17,171 nt of DNA from CAYXDO01 sp964463485 (GTDB lineage Bacteria > Myxococcota > Kuafuiibacteriia > Kuafuiibacteriales > Kuafuiibacteriaceae). Below are positions 1-8,249 of the stretch, piece by piece; within the stretch, counting starts at the first letter, position 1; every line of letters begins with the position of its first letter. Both the position numbers and the translations under genes were made by a program. The stretch is from contig CAYXDO010000212.1 in the NCBI GenBank assembly GCA_964463485.1, positions 1 to 17,171 on the forward strand. Direction: 5' to 3'. Below the pieces are notes generated by a model that did no database searches, was not told the DNA's origin, and saw only the letters and a list, made by a program, of their open reading frames with translations.

Positions 1-8
1 GCAGGATT

Positions 9-222
9 AGGATCGGGCACGGGCACGGGCACGGGCACGAAGTCCTCGCAGAGCCCCGCCGACTTTCGACGCTACTGGCTGGCTAGCGAGCCAGGGTCTC
101 ACTCATCGAAAGACAGCTCGGGTTCCTGATGTGGTTCGCGCGCGCGGACCGTCGTTGATCTCCTCGACAGCCGCCGAGGTCCCGAAAATGCCGTGCCCGT
201 GCCCGTGCCCGTGCCCGATCCT
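9..222. repeat. Long-spaced inverted repeat built on GGGCAC hexamers
   Basis: Positions 9-39 (AGGATC followed by four GGGCAC units) are perfectly complementary to 192-222 (four GTGCCC units followed by GATCCT), giving 31-nt arms around a 152-nt centre. Each arm is itself a 6-bp tandem repeat. The centre has a small hairpin (CTGGCT at 75-80 with AGCCAG at 89-94) and no gene I can support. A GGATTAGG/GCAGGAT motif recurs next to both arms (1-11 and 226-248). It could be a mosaic of short intergenic repeats or a small non-autonomous palindromic element. No terminal target duplication is visible because the left edge is the window edge. Confidence 0.75.
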
Positions 223-250
223 GAGGCAGGATGAGGATTAGGCAGGATTT

Positions 251-280
251 AGCCGACCGTAGCCGACCGTAGCCGACCGT
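251..280. repeat. Three 10-bp direct repeats (AGCCGACCGT)
   Basis: Three perfect tandem copies of AGCCGACCGT start at 251, 261 and 271, and a partial AG follows. The block lies just downstream of the hydrolase stop codon (289-291 on the minus strand). There is no T-run, so it does not look like an intrinsic terminator. Confidence 0.85.
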
Positions 281-288
281 AGACCATA

Positions 289-1092
289 CTATCGCTCCGA
301 TCGACCACACAAGTGGCCACGTATCAGGCGGGTGACGTCTTCCGCTGCTTCGACGCTGGACGTGTGACCTGCGCCCTCGACCACCTCGAGCCGGGAGCCG
401 GAAATCAGTTTCTGCATTTGCTCGGAGTCGTCCCGCGTCGTGGCGACGTCCTCGGCTCCGACGATGATGAGAGTCGGTGCCACGATCCGGGTGAGTAAGT
501 CTTCGACCCCAGATCTCTCGATCACGCCGGTCACCGACCGATGGATCGTGCGTCGGTTCGAGGTGAGCTCCCGGAGCCATCGCCCGCGCTCGTCGGCTCG
601 CTTGGGATCGGTCAGGAACGTCTTCCCGAACATGATCTTCATGACCGACGGCGCGACGAGACGTAGGCCGCCCACGCGGGCGATGGCGTTCATCGCTCGG
701 TACTTCGGGATATTCTTCCGAGGCTCGGGGCCTGCGCTCGACTCGAGGAGAGTCAGCGTTCGCACGAGGTCGGGTCGCCGGGCCGCGAGGCGCATGCCGA
801 CGAAGCCACCCATCGACAGTCCCACGAAATGACACGGACCGATGCCGAGGACTCGGATGAGCTCGACGGCGTCTTCGTACACGGTCTCGATCGAAACGGT
901 TCCGCGAGGTCGATCGCTGGCGCCCTGGCCGCGATGGTCGTAGGTGATCGTTCGAAACTCGCCTCGGAGCGACTCGACCTGGGCGTCGAACATGCGGCCG
1001 CTCCAGAGAAGGCCGTGCGAAAAAAGCACGGTCGGCCCGGCGCCTCCGGAGTCCTCGTAGTGAAGTCGCACTCCGTTGACACGAATATCCAC
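289..1092 (-). CDS. Alpha/beta hydrolase fold protein
   Basis: Predicted cytoplasmic alpha/beta hydrolase of 267 residues, a usual length for the family. Visible motifs, numbered from the chosen start: oxyanion-hole SHGLLWSG around residues 25-32, strand-turn YDHRGQGAS (51-59), nucleophile elbow GLSMGG with Ser93, acid Asp215 in VGAED, and catalytic His243 in GAGH. Catalytic Ser, Asp and His are thus all present. The cap region 125-195 is not diagnostic, so the substrate (ester, lactone, haloalkane, acyl-HSL) cannot be told. The frame stays open upstream to 1272, but homology begins at VDIRVNGVRLHYED, so I chose GTG at 1092. GTG at 1119 is an alternative. An AGGAG sits 16 nt upstream, too far for a good ribosome binding site. 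It is divergent from the MYXO-CTERM gene. Confidence 0.9.
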   Translation of the reverse strand: MDIRVNGVRLHYEDSGGAGPTVLFSHGLLWSGRMFDAQVESLRGEFRTITYDHRGQGASDRPRGTVSIETVYEDAVELIRVLGIGPCHFVGLSMGGFVGMRLAARRPDLVRTLTLLESSAGPEPRKNIPKYRAMNAIARVGGLRLVAPSVMKIMFGKTFLTDPKRADERGRWLRELTSNRRTIHRSVTGVIERSGVEDLLTRIVAPTLIIVGAEDVATTRDDSEQMQKLISGSRLEVVEGAGHTSSVEAAEDVTRLIRGHLCGRSER

Positions 1093-1240
1093 AACCGTCG
1101 AACAGGTACTCCTGGGCACGCGCTCGTGCAACCGAAGGCTCGCCGACGCCCGATGAGCGGAACAAGCTGATCGGAAATTTGTGCGCCAGGCGAAACCATG
1201 CGAAGGTCCGGGACGACCGATCCAAGAAAGGTGCACACCG
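1093..1240. promoter_or_regulatory. Divergent intergenic region (hydrolase / MYXO-CTERM gene)
   Basis: This 148-nt region separates two divergently transcribed genes, so it should hold both promoters. I see no convincing -35/-10 pair on either strand. The plus-strand gene has a Shine-Dalgarno-like AGAAAGG at 1225-1231, nine bases before its ATG. Confidence 0.4.
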
Positions 1241-2269
1241 ATGGGTAGATGGCTTGGGCTCTGCGCTCTCACGCTGACATTTCAGGGCGTCGCTTCGGCA
1301 GCGACTTGGAATTACACGGATGATTTCCAAATTCTGCTCCCGCAGGTGGGTACCGGCGCGGGCGGGGTGTGGTGGTATGCCCACGCGGCTTCGACAGACG
1401 ACGACGGCGATTATCCGCTCATGACCGAGTCGTCGAACGAAACATACGTGTACTCGCCCAACTCCTTTCACCTGATTTCGAACTACCACATGCACCCGGG
1501 CAATTTCGACTACGGCACTCCAGGATCCAATCTAGATCCGGACGTGCTCGTCTACTTCCGGGCGCCGGCGGATGGAACCTACCGCGTATTCGGCGCATTC
1601 ACCGACCTCGACGGCACCGACGGCGACGGCCCTGAAGACAAGCGGGGCGTCCGCGTGAGCGTCTCCACCAGCACGGCGCCAGGGTTCGCGGGGGCGGATG
1701 TGCTCGTATCCTCGTGGCCGACTTCGCGGCCTATCTCGACGGCGACCGTCACGGCCGCCTATCTCGACGCGTCCAACACGAACCCATGGATGCGCGCGTT
1801 GTTGAACGGAGCTGCTCCCCCGTCGAGCTTCGGCTTCGATTTCCTCATCGACATGCTGGAAGGTCAGCGGGTCTATTTTCGAGCTCAGGACCTCGGATCC
1901 AGCCGCTTCGACTCTACGGGGATCGAAATCACGATCACCGACGAGATCGAGAGTCCGGATGCGGGCGTAGCGGAAGTCGACTCGAGCTTCGAAGACTCAG
2001 GCGAGCCCGCGACAGACGCTGGGCTCCCGCAGGACCTGGGGACCATTCCCAACCCTCCGAAGGTGGACGCTGGCGATGCTGGCGACGTAAGCGATGGCGG
2101 GCACCCCGACGCCGCACCGACGACCGAGGCTTCCGACGGGTGCAGTTGCCGCGCGAGCGGAAGGGAACACGGAGCCTCGTGGGTTGCGATGTTTCTCGTA
2201 TTCGTGGGTTGCCTTTTCCGCGAGAATTCGGCCAGGCGAGCCGCGCGCAGCCCGCGTGAGCACGAGTGA
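1241..2269 (+). CDS. Secreted protein with MYXO-CTERM-type C-terminal sorting signal
   Basis: Exported protein of 342 residues. Residues 1-20 form a signal peptide with a VASA/A cleavage site. Residues 21-235 are a beta-rich, aromatic domain (WWYAHAAS, DVLVYFRAPADGTYRVFGAF, MLEGQRVYFRAQD) that resembles a carbohydrate-binding or PA14-like jelly roll, without a firm family call. Residues 237-298 are a low-complexity linker of Asp, Ala, Gly and Pro. Residues 299-342 carry DGCSCR, a hydrophobic segment (312-325) and a basic tail, matching MYXO-CTERM, the myxobacterial signal recognised by rhombosortase-like myxosortases for surface anchoring. ATG at 1241 follows AGAAAGG; an upstream in-frame ATG at 1181 would destroy the signal peptide. 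Oddly, the last codons and stop fall inside a 10-bp tandem array. Confidence 0.85.
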   Translation: MGRWLGLCALTLTFQGVASAATWNYTDDFQILLPQVGTGAGGVWWYAHAASTDDDGDYPLMTESSNETYVYSPNSFHLISNYHMHPGNFDYGTPGSNLDPDVLVYFRAPADGTYRVFGAFTDLDGTDGDGPEDKRGVRVSVSTSTAPGFAGADVLVSSWPTSRPISTATVTAAYLDASNTNPWMRALLNGAAPPSSFGFDFLIDMLEGQRVYFRAQDLGSSRFDSTGIEITITDEIESPDAGVAEVDSSFEDSGEPATDAGLPQDLGTIPNPPKVDAGDAGDVSDGGHPDAAPTTEASDGCSCRASGREHGASWVAMFLVFVGCLFRENSARRAARSPREHE

Positions 2270-2437
2270 GCANNNNNNNNNNNNNNNNNNNNNNNNNNNN
2301 NNNNNNNNNNNNNNNNNNNNNNNNNNNNNNNNNNNNNNNNNNNNNNNNNNNNNNNNNNNNNNNNNNNNNNNNCGAGTCAGCACGAGTCAGCACGAGTCAG
2401 CACGAGTCAGCACGAGTCAGCACGAGTCAGCACGAGT
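2256..2437. repeat. 10-bp tandem array (CACGAGTCAG) interrupted by an assembly gap
   Basis: Left of the gap (2256-2272) the unit reads CACGAGTGAG. Right of it (2373-2437) there are about six copies of CACGAGTCAG plus a decayed copy ending CACGAGTTTG. Positions 2273-2372 are exactly 100 N, a conventional unknown-length gap, so the true copy number is unknown. The array lies between the 3' ends of two convergent genes, starting inside the last codons of the plus-strand gene and ending five bases before the stop of the minus-strand gene. Confidence 0.9.
2273..2372. other. Assembly gap of 100 N
   Basis: One hundred consecutive undetermined bases inside the 10-bp tandem array. The round length suggests a scaffolding placeholder rather than a measured distance. 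Confidence 0.98.
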
Positions 2438-2441
2438 TTGC

Positions 2442-4964
2442 TCAGGGGACCGGACGTAACAAGTAGGCATCGAACTTGGTGGTGATCAACAGCGCATCTC
2501 TCGCGGCCACGAGCCGCGAGACCGGACGGTCCAAAAACGCCACCAGCTTGCCATCGCTGCCGATGGCCGATCCGGAGTCATCGAAGTAGGCGACGTTCAG
2601 GGACTCGAAGGGTCCGGACGTTGCCTGAATCTGACCACCTCCAAAGGGGAGAGCGTCCGCCGGTTTCGGACGCACGGCGAGGGACCGAGTACCGGCGAAT
2701 CCAAGGTAAGCGCCTCGACTATTGGACCAACTCATGATGATTCTGCCTGGACAACTCGCCCGGAAACTGTAGATCCACGGCTCTCTGAGCGCCCCTTCGA
2801 GGCCAGGGTCGGCAGACTCGGGGGCGAGGAGAAGCCGCCTCGCTCTGGGTGGGTCTGCGAAGGGGTCGATTTCGATCGGACTCGCTTTCCGCTCGGTGGA
2901 GGCCCAAGCCAGTCCCCCGGCCGTGGTCAGAAAGGCGAGTGGGTCGTTGGGCGGTAGCTCGGGCTCGGGTGTCAACACGGAATCCCACTCCGTCGACACG
3001 GTCGTCACGGCAACCGGGTCGGAGGTCTCTATCCGAAGCACCTCGAGGCCTGGCAAGATCGCGATGGCTACCGATTGATTCACCCAGGTCACCCGCCACT
3101 CTCCCCCGTCGCTCCGAAGCGGACCTTCGCCAACGAACGAGAGATCGAATTCCAACTCCCCCCTGGGTACGGCCAACTCGATCGCGTATCCAAATCCCCC
3201 GACGGTCAGATCCCTCGACCGGAGTAAGATCAGCGCTCCGTCCGCTCGCCGTGCGCTCGCCTGGAGCGCTCCGACACCCCCGAGCTGCCCTGTCGCTCCC
3301 TTCGATCCATCGAACGGAACCTCCTCCACCTGCCCGTCATCCCGAACGACGACGAAGCCATCCCTCGCCTCGCCAGCAAATACGATCGGCCGCATCAACC
3401 GGCGATGAATGGGTACGAGCTCGGAGTCGGTCCATGAGTGAACGCTGCCATCCTCGGCCAGCACCACCGAGCGATCGGCGGCCTTCAGGGCGACCGCCGG
3501 TGAGAGTGGGGCCGGGGAGCCTTCACATCCGTCGAGGAGATCTCCACGATCGTCGAGACGCAGCATTCGTCGGCCCGCCGGCGTTTCTGCGTAGAGAAAG
3601 GGCCCGCTCGGGCCTTCGAAGACCCCCCAGCAAGTCAAGCCGGGGCAACGGCCCCGAACCGTGAGCTCGGGTCGAGCTGCGGCGCGCGCGATGGAGCTCG
3701 TGGGTAGATCCACGCCGAGGCTCAAGAGCTCGACTTCTCCCGGTTGATCATTCGTGCCAGAAGCACACGTCAGAAATCCATCCCGCGTGGGAAGGGCGAA
3801 TTCGGCGTATCGATAGCCGGAGTAGGTCCAAATCGGTATCGAAGTGCCTGAGTCGAGCAAGACTTGGCCCGACTGGCCGCCCTGGTCGCCGGACTCGATT
3901 CGCGCCGGAAGCTCGATAGTCTCTGGCGACGGTATGATGGGCACCAACGAAAACACTCTGTCGACGAAGAGCGCCAGACTACCGTGATCGTCGAGAGCCA
4001 TGCGCCAGGCCCTAGAGTTGGGGTCAGTGACCTCCGCGACCAACTCGCACTCCAGAGACCCGCGGTCCGACCTGCAGACCTGGAGGCTTCCGACCTTGAA
4101 GAGCCCGCGGCTTGACCCTCCTTGTCCCGCGAAGACAGAGAGGTCGTCCTTCACGACCGCGGAAAGAATCTCCATGGGTGGTCCTGCTGATCGTTCCCGC
4201 TCCGAGAGATCCGTCGCACTCAGTCTTCGAACTCGGGTGGAATTCGGACTCAGCTGCGTTCCAAGGAGAATTTCGTCACTGCCCTTCGGGGCAATCAGAA
4301 AACGCACCGACTCTTCGAACCCATCCCGGCTCGCAGTCTCCTCGGCTCCGGATTCACTCAAGCGCAGCGCTTTGACCAGATGTCTGCCCGCGAGATAGAC
4401 GTTCGAATCACGACCGGCAATGGTCGCCACGGGCCAATCCGCTCCATCCTGCAAAATCACGGGGCCCTCGACGACCAAGCCCTTGCCCTCCTGGCAAGCA
4501 CACGGGCCGGGCCAATCCAGCACGACTCTGTTCGCCACGGCCTCGGCCTCGCCCGCGGTGAGCACACGTTCGTCGGAAACGTCGAGGATCTTGGCCATCT
4601 CGACGGTGGGCGCGCAGCTGTCTCCAGGCTGGACGAGTCGAGGCCCGTCGTCGCGAAGGAGAAGGCACTCGCGGCACGAATCGGGCGGAGCCACGTCGGA
4701 GCTCAGCCGGGCTCGAACCGAGTCGACGTCCGGGAGCCGACCCTCGGGCGTGATGAAGGACGAAATGGGCATGACCACGAGGTATGACTCGGGTTCCAAA
4801 GAGACATACTCGGGCTGTTCACGAACGACGTACGTCCGCGCGGCGCTTGGTTCCACGACGACGACGATCGACGGACTCTCCTGAATCGGAATGCGTTTTT
4901 GCGCGGGACCGCATGCCCAGGCCAGAGCCACGACGAGCCTGGAGGCTCCTCTGCGGGCGGACAT
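2442..4964 (-). CDS. Large predicted lipoprotein, possible beta-propeller
   Basis: Hypothetical protein of 840 residues. The N-terminus is short and basic (MSARRGASR), followed by a hydrophobic stretch and LAWAC, giving a plausible though imperfect lipobox with Cys18 (Ala at -3 rather than Leu). The rest is beta-rich with repeated short segments such as RDGFLTCASG, EDGSVHSWTD, RDDGQVEEV and PIIPSPETIEL, like a WD40- or RCC1-type propeller with drifted repeats. A Cys cluster lies near residues 97-155. I recognise no catalytic motif and assign no function. ATG at 4964 is preceded immediately by GGAG and more distantly by GGGAT, so the ribosome binding site is weak. It is co-directional with galT upstream (107-nt gap) and ends five bases from the tandem array. 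Confidence 0.8.
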   Translation of the reverse strand: MSARRGASRLVVALAWACGPAQKRIPIQESPSIVVVVEPSAARTYVVREQPEYVSLEPESYLVVMPISSFITPEGRLPDVDSVRARLSSDVAPPDSCRECLLLRDDGPRLVQPGDSCAPTVEMAKILDVSDERVLTAGEAEAVANRVVLDWPGPCACQEGKGLVVEGPVILQDGADWPVATIAGRDSNVYLAGRHLVKALRLSESGAEETASRDGFEESVRFLIAPKGSDEILLGTQLSPNSTRVRRLSATDLSERERSAGPPMEILSAVVKDDLSVFAGQGGSSRGLFKVGSLQVCRSDRGSLECELVAEVTDPNSRAWRMALDDHGSLALFVDRVFSLVPIIPSPETIELPARIESGDQGGQSGQVLLDSGTSIPIWTYSGYRYAEFALPTRDGFLTCASGTNDQPGEVELLSLGVDLPTSSIARAAARPELTVRGRCPGLTCWGVFEGPSGPFLYAETPAGRRMLRLDDRGDLLDGCEGSPAPLSPAVALKAADRSVVLAEDGSVHSWTDSELVPIHRRLMRPIVFAGEARDGFVVVRDDGQVEEVPFDGSKGATGQLGGVGALQASARRADGALILLRSRDLTVGGFGYAIELAVPRGELEFDLSFVGEGPLRSDGGEWRVTWVNQSVAIAILPGLEVLRIETSDPVAVTTVSTEWDSVLTPEPELPPNDPLAFLTTAGGLAWASTERKASPIEIDPFADPPRARRLLLAPESADPGLEGALREPWIYSFRASCPGRIIMSWSNSRGAYLGFAGTRSLAVRPKPADALPFGGGQIQATSGPFESLNVAYFDDSGSAIGSDGKLVAFLDRPVSRLVAARDALLITTKFDAYLLRPVP

Positions 4965-5071
4965 CTCCGATCCCGAGAGTCCGTCCGAACGCCGACGCTG
5001 TCAAGCGGGTGAGTTGGAGCGGCCTGAAACCTACGGTTTGTGCGGTCGGGGGGTGAGTTGCCTCGACGACT

Positions 5072-6067
5072 TCAACAACTATCCGGCGTGTCGCGAAGGA
5101 ATATCGCGCTCTCTTCGGGGAGCGAGCTGTTGATGAACATGCCACTCCCGAGCTCGAAGCCGGCCTCCTGACTGACTCGCGGCACGATCACCAAATACCA
5201 GTGCAGATATTCCAGGCCGAGCTCTCGCGTCGGCGAGCTCCGGATCACGTAGTTGTATGGAGGATCGCCGAGGCCAACGTAGAGTCGGCCGACGAGAGAG
5301 CGGAGCACCCGTCCGAGCTCCTGGAGCTCCTCGGGACCCGCGTCGACGAAGCTGGCGCGATGGCGCTTCGGGACGATCCAGAGATGAAAGGGAGAGAATG
5401 CCGCGAAGGGTACGAAGGCGACGAACGCGTTCGTGTCGATGACGATCCGCACCTTCTCGTCGAGCTCGTCTTCGGCCATTCGACAGATGACGCAATCGCC
5501 CGAATCATCGAAATACCGACGAGCCTCGTCGGTTCGAGCCCGGACGTTGTAGGGCACGACGGGGATGCCGATGACTTGAGTATGGGGGTGGACGAGAGAT
5601 GTTCCGGCGAGGGCGCCATGGTTTTTGAACCAGACGACATGTTCGATCCTGGAATCATCGGCGTGATACCGACCGCGGCTCTGGAAGGCCGCGAGCATCT
5701 CCGTGACTTCGTCCGACGACTCGAGCGCTGGGCAGACGTCGTGACGCGGGGACTCGATCAAGACTTCGTGAGCTCCCACGCCCGACATCGAGCGGTGGAC
5801 ACCGTCGAACAGACGAATGCGCTCGCCTTCCGAGTTGAGCGCCGGATATTTGTTTCTCACGCCTCGAATGCGCCAGGGGCCTTCGCTCGGCTCTCGGAGA
5901 ATCTCGAGGGAGAGGTCTTCATTCCCCGGGCAGAACGGGCAGGTCGGCTCGAAGGGTCGCGGGTCGACTTCGGATCGCTTCTTGGCAAACTCCTCCGGTC
6001 GTTTCTTCCGTTCGGTCGAGATGACGACCCACTCTTTGGTGGCGAGGTTCTGCCTGAGCTCTGGCAC
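5072..6067 (-). CDS. galT: Galactose-1-phosphate uridylyltransferase (GalT)
   Basis: Cytoplasmic enzyme of the Leloir pathway, exchanging UMP between UDP-glucose and galactose-1-phosphate through a uridylylated histidine. The 331-residue length fits class I GalT. Visible landmarks: N-terminal ELRQNLATKEWVVISTER; metal-site CPFC (Cys43, Cys46) with SPRHD (His109); KNHGALAGTSL followed by the active-site HPHTQ (160-164, nucleophile His162); a second CVIC (192-195); and C-terminal LHWYLVIVPR and AGFELGSGMFINSS. Tyr291 replaces the usual second His of the HWH element, so activity or specificity may differ, and a related HIT-superfamily nucleotidyltransferase is possible. GTG at 6067 was chosen because AAGGAG lies seven bases upstream and homology starts there. 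It begins one base after the helicase stop. Confidence 0.9.
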   Translation of the reverse strand: MPELRQNLATKEWVVISTERKKRPEEFAKKRSEVDPRPFEPTCPFCPGNEDLSLEILREPSEGPWRIRGVRNKYPALNSEGERIRLFDGVHRSMSGVGAHEVLIESPRHDVCPALESSDEVTEMLAAFQSRGRYHADDSRIEHVVWFKNHGALAGTSLVHPHTQVIGIPVVPYNVRARTDEARRYFDDSGDCVICRMAEDELDEKVRIVIDTNAFVAFVPFAAFSPFHLWIVPKRHRASFVDAGPEELQELGRVLRSLVGRLYVGLGDPPYNYVIRSSPTRELGLEYLHWYLVIVPRVSQEAGFELGSGMFINSSLPEESAIFLRDTPDSC

Positions 6068-6068
6068 T

Positions 6069-8249
6069 TCAGTTCTCCTTGAGCACACGCGGGTCGATCC
6101 CGCCGAGCTCCTTTCGGACCTTGGCCTCGAGGTCGCCAAAGGCCTCGATGGCGGTCACTTCGTGCAGCATCCGGGCTGTCTTCATCACGCGCGCGAGGTA
6201 GGTGAAGAGACTCCCTTCCTCGGTGGCCAGGTCCTCTTCTTCGATGAACGCGAAGAAGCCCTTTTCGTTGTCCTCCATCGTCGCCCAAATTTGTTTCGCG
6301 GTCTTGCCTCCGTGAAGCTCGGGGTGCGGCATGGTCGCGACGAACTCTCCGTGGACCAGCTCTACGGGAAGAAGCTCCCGCGGAAACTCGCGGTCATACT
6401 CGGCTTCGACGTCCTCGAAGGCGACGAGCGGATTCTCGCGTCGAAGCTCTCGGAGGCGTTCTCGGCACCACGCGCGTTTGACGTCCTCCCGCTTGCGATC
6501 GAAGTGGCGCTGAATGACGTCGTGCTCCACGACGTACTCCACGAGCTGCCGAACGTCCTCGTAGGTGGCGTCTACGTGCATGAGCCAGTAATACACGAAC
6601 GCACCATCGGCTCCGCGGATCTTGCCGATGATCTCTCCTTTGACCTGACGGCCGTGCTCGTCGAGGACCCCTAGCGCCCGGAGATTGTCGGTGATCATCG
6701 CCAGCCGTTTGTGGGCCTCGACCTTCTCGCGATCCGAAAGCAGCAGGTTGTCGATCACGCGCTTGATGTTGAGGTCCAAGTAGGCGGGGTCGGAGGCGCT
6801 CACGACGATCGGCGCGGGCTCTTCGACTTCGTCGACCGGCGCGGCGGCCTGACTCATGAGTGAGCTTCCGGGAAGCGTCTCTTTGACGAGGTCGGGCAGG
6901 CCGATGGCGAGGATTTGCTCCGCGGTGATCTGAGTGCGGCTTCGGAGCGCCGCGGGCTGACCGCCGACGAGCTTCTTGTGGGTCTCCTCGTCCCAGACCA
7001 CGTCTCCGCGGACCTTGGCCTCGGCCTTGGCTCGGTTGTAGTGTTTGAGCTTGATCTTGGTTTCGTCGATGCGAACGCCGCTCTTCTTGCTGTCCTTGAT
7101 TTCGCGCCGGAACTCTTGAATGACCTCCTCGGGGCCAAGGGAAATGGCGATGCCCTCGTTGTCGAATTGAGGACGCCCGGCGCGGCCGGCCATCTGGTGG
7201 TACTCGGACGGAAAAAGAATGCGAGCCTTGCTCTTGATGTGTTTTCGGAGCGACGGAAAAACGACCCGCTTGGCCGGCAAATTGATGCCGGCCGAAATCG
7301 TCTCCGTGCTGACCACGAACTTGAGCAATCGATCGGCAGTGAGCTCCTCTACGAGGCGTCGATACGCGGGCAACACACCGGCGTGGTGGAGCCCGATGCC
7401 GTGAACGAGCAACGGCGCGAGCTCCGGTCCGAGGCCCTCGGATTTCAATACGGACCCGATCCGAGCGCTGATTTCGAGCTTCTCTTCGTCCGACGTGAAC
7501 CGAGCGCAGGACTTGAGGAGCCTCGCGATGTCGAAGCAACCCTTGCGGCTGAAAGCGAAGATGATCGCGGGAACCTCCGCGTTCGCGGCGAGCTCCCGGA
7601 CGCATTCGAGCAGGTATTGCTCTCGCCACTCGTGATGCAGCGGGACCTTGCGCTCGTCGGACCGCACGAGCCGCATGGGTACGCGCCGAGTGACATAAAC
7701 CCACTGACAAAAACTTTCTGGGTAACCAACGGTCGCGGAGAGAATCACCAACTGAGTACGGGGATCGAGTCCGATGATCGATTGTTCCCAGACATACCCA
7801 CGCTCCGGCTCGTTGAAATAGTGACCCTCGTCCATGACGACGATGTCCGCGGGGACATGCATGCGATCGGCGAAGATTCGATTCCACAGGATCTCGGCGA
7901 CGATCACTTGAATCGGGGCGCCCGCGTTGACTTGGTAATCGCCGGTGGCGAAGCCCACGTTCTCTTCACCGAAGTCGGCCGAGAGCTCTCGGTGCTTCTC
8001 TTCCGTGAGCGCTCGAAGGGGGGTGGTGTAGATGGCGGTTTTTTTCTGCCGCAGGGCGAGGAGCAGCGCGGCCTTGGCGATCAGCGTCTTGCCGGTGCCG
8101 GTCGGGACGGTGACGAGCACACCTTCGCCAGCGAAGATGTGCCGCAGCGCTTCCTCTTGGACCGGGTAGGGTTCGAGGCCCTTGTCGATGAAGAAACGCT
8201 CGTAAAACTCGAGCTCGATCGAGGCAACGTCGGTCTCGTTCGCGCCCAT
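6069..8249 (-). CDS. Ski2-like superfamily 2 DEAD/DEAH-box helicase
   Basis: ATP-dependent RNA or DNA helicase, 726 residues. Core motifs in order: PVQEEAL (29-35), Walker A VPTGTGKT (48-55), TTPLRAL (75-81), Walker B DEGH (140-143), motif III SATVGYP (171-177), HHAGVLPAYRR (288-298), motif V STETISAGINLPA (314-326) and motif VI QMAGRAGR (352-359). These are the Ski2/Mtr4/HelY-type signatures, except that motif II is DEGH where DEVH or DEIH is usual. The C-terminal half (roughly 450-726) is charged and helical and resembles the DUF3516-type tail of bacterial Ski2-like helicases; that assignment is tentative. ATG at 8249 starts just before the conserved region, with GGAGG 12 bases upstream. 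The frame also extends to TTG at 8333. It leads an apparent operon with galT. Confidence 0.9.
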   Translation of the reverse strand: MGANETDVASIELEFYERFFIDKGLEPYPVQEEALRHIFAGEGVLVTVPTGTGKTLIAKAALLLALRQKKTAIYTTPLRALTEEKHRELSADFGEENVGFATGDYQVNAGAPIQVIVAEILWNRIFADRMHVPADIVVMDEGHYFNEPERGYVWEQSIIGLDPRTQLVILSATVGYPESFCQWVYVTRRVPMRLVRSDERKVPLHHEWREQYLLECVRELAANAEVPAIIFAFSRKGCFDIARLLKSCARFTSDEEKLEISARIGSVLKSEGLGPELAPLLVHGIGLHHAGVLPAYRRLVEELTADRLLKFVVSTETISAGINLPAKRVVFPSLRKHIKSKARILFPSEYHQMAGRAGRPQFDNEGIAISLGPEEVIQEFRREIKDSKKSGVRIDETKIKLKHYNRAKAEAKVRGDVVWDEETHKKLVGGQPAALRSRTQITAEQILAIGLPDLVKETLPGSSLMSQAAAPVDEVEEPAPIVVSASDPAYLDLNIKRVIDNLLLSDREKVEAHKRLAMITDNLRALGVLDEHGRQVKGEIIGKIRGADGAFVYYWLMHVDATYEDVRQLVEYVVEHDVIQRHFDRKREDVKRAWCRERLRELRRENPLVAFEDVEAEYDREFPRELLPVELVHGEFVATMPHPELHGGKTAKQIWATMEDNEKGFFAFIEEEDLATEEGSLFTYLARVMKTARMLHEVTAIEAFGDLEAKVRKELGGIDPRVLKEN
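6075..6080 (-). promoter_or_regulatory. galT ribosome binding site inside the helicase 3' end
   Basis: AAGGAG on the minus strand encodes helicase codons Lys-Glu just before its stop. It sits seven bases upstream of the galT GTG (stop TGA, one A, then GTG). This fixes the galT start and implies translational coupling of the two genes. Confidence 0.8.

Noticed and set aside
1076..1112. Perfect TTGACA on the plus strand as a -35 box for the MYXO-CTERM gene
   Set aside because: No acceptable -10 at 16-18 bases, and it lies inside the first codons of the hydrolase.
83..1495. 470-codon minus-strand open frame over the hydrolase and MYXO-CTERM genes
   Set aside because: Arg/Pro/Ser-rich translation without motifs; a frame shadow of the hydrolase gene.
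5027..5039. AAACC-TAC-GGTTT hairpin as a terminator after galT
   Set aside because: A five-base stem without a T-run is too weak to support.
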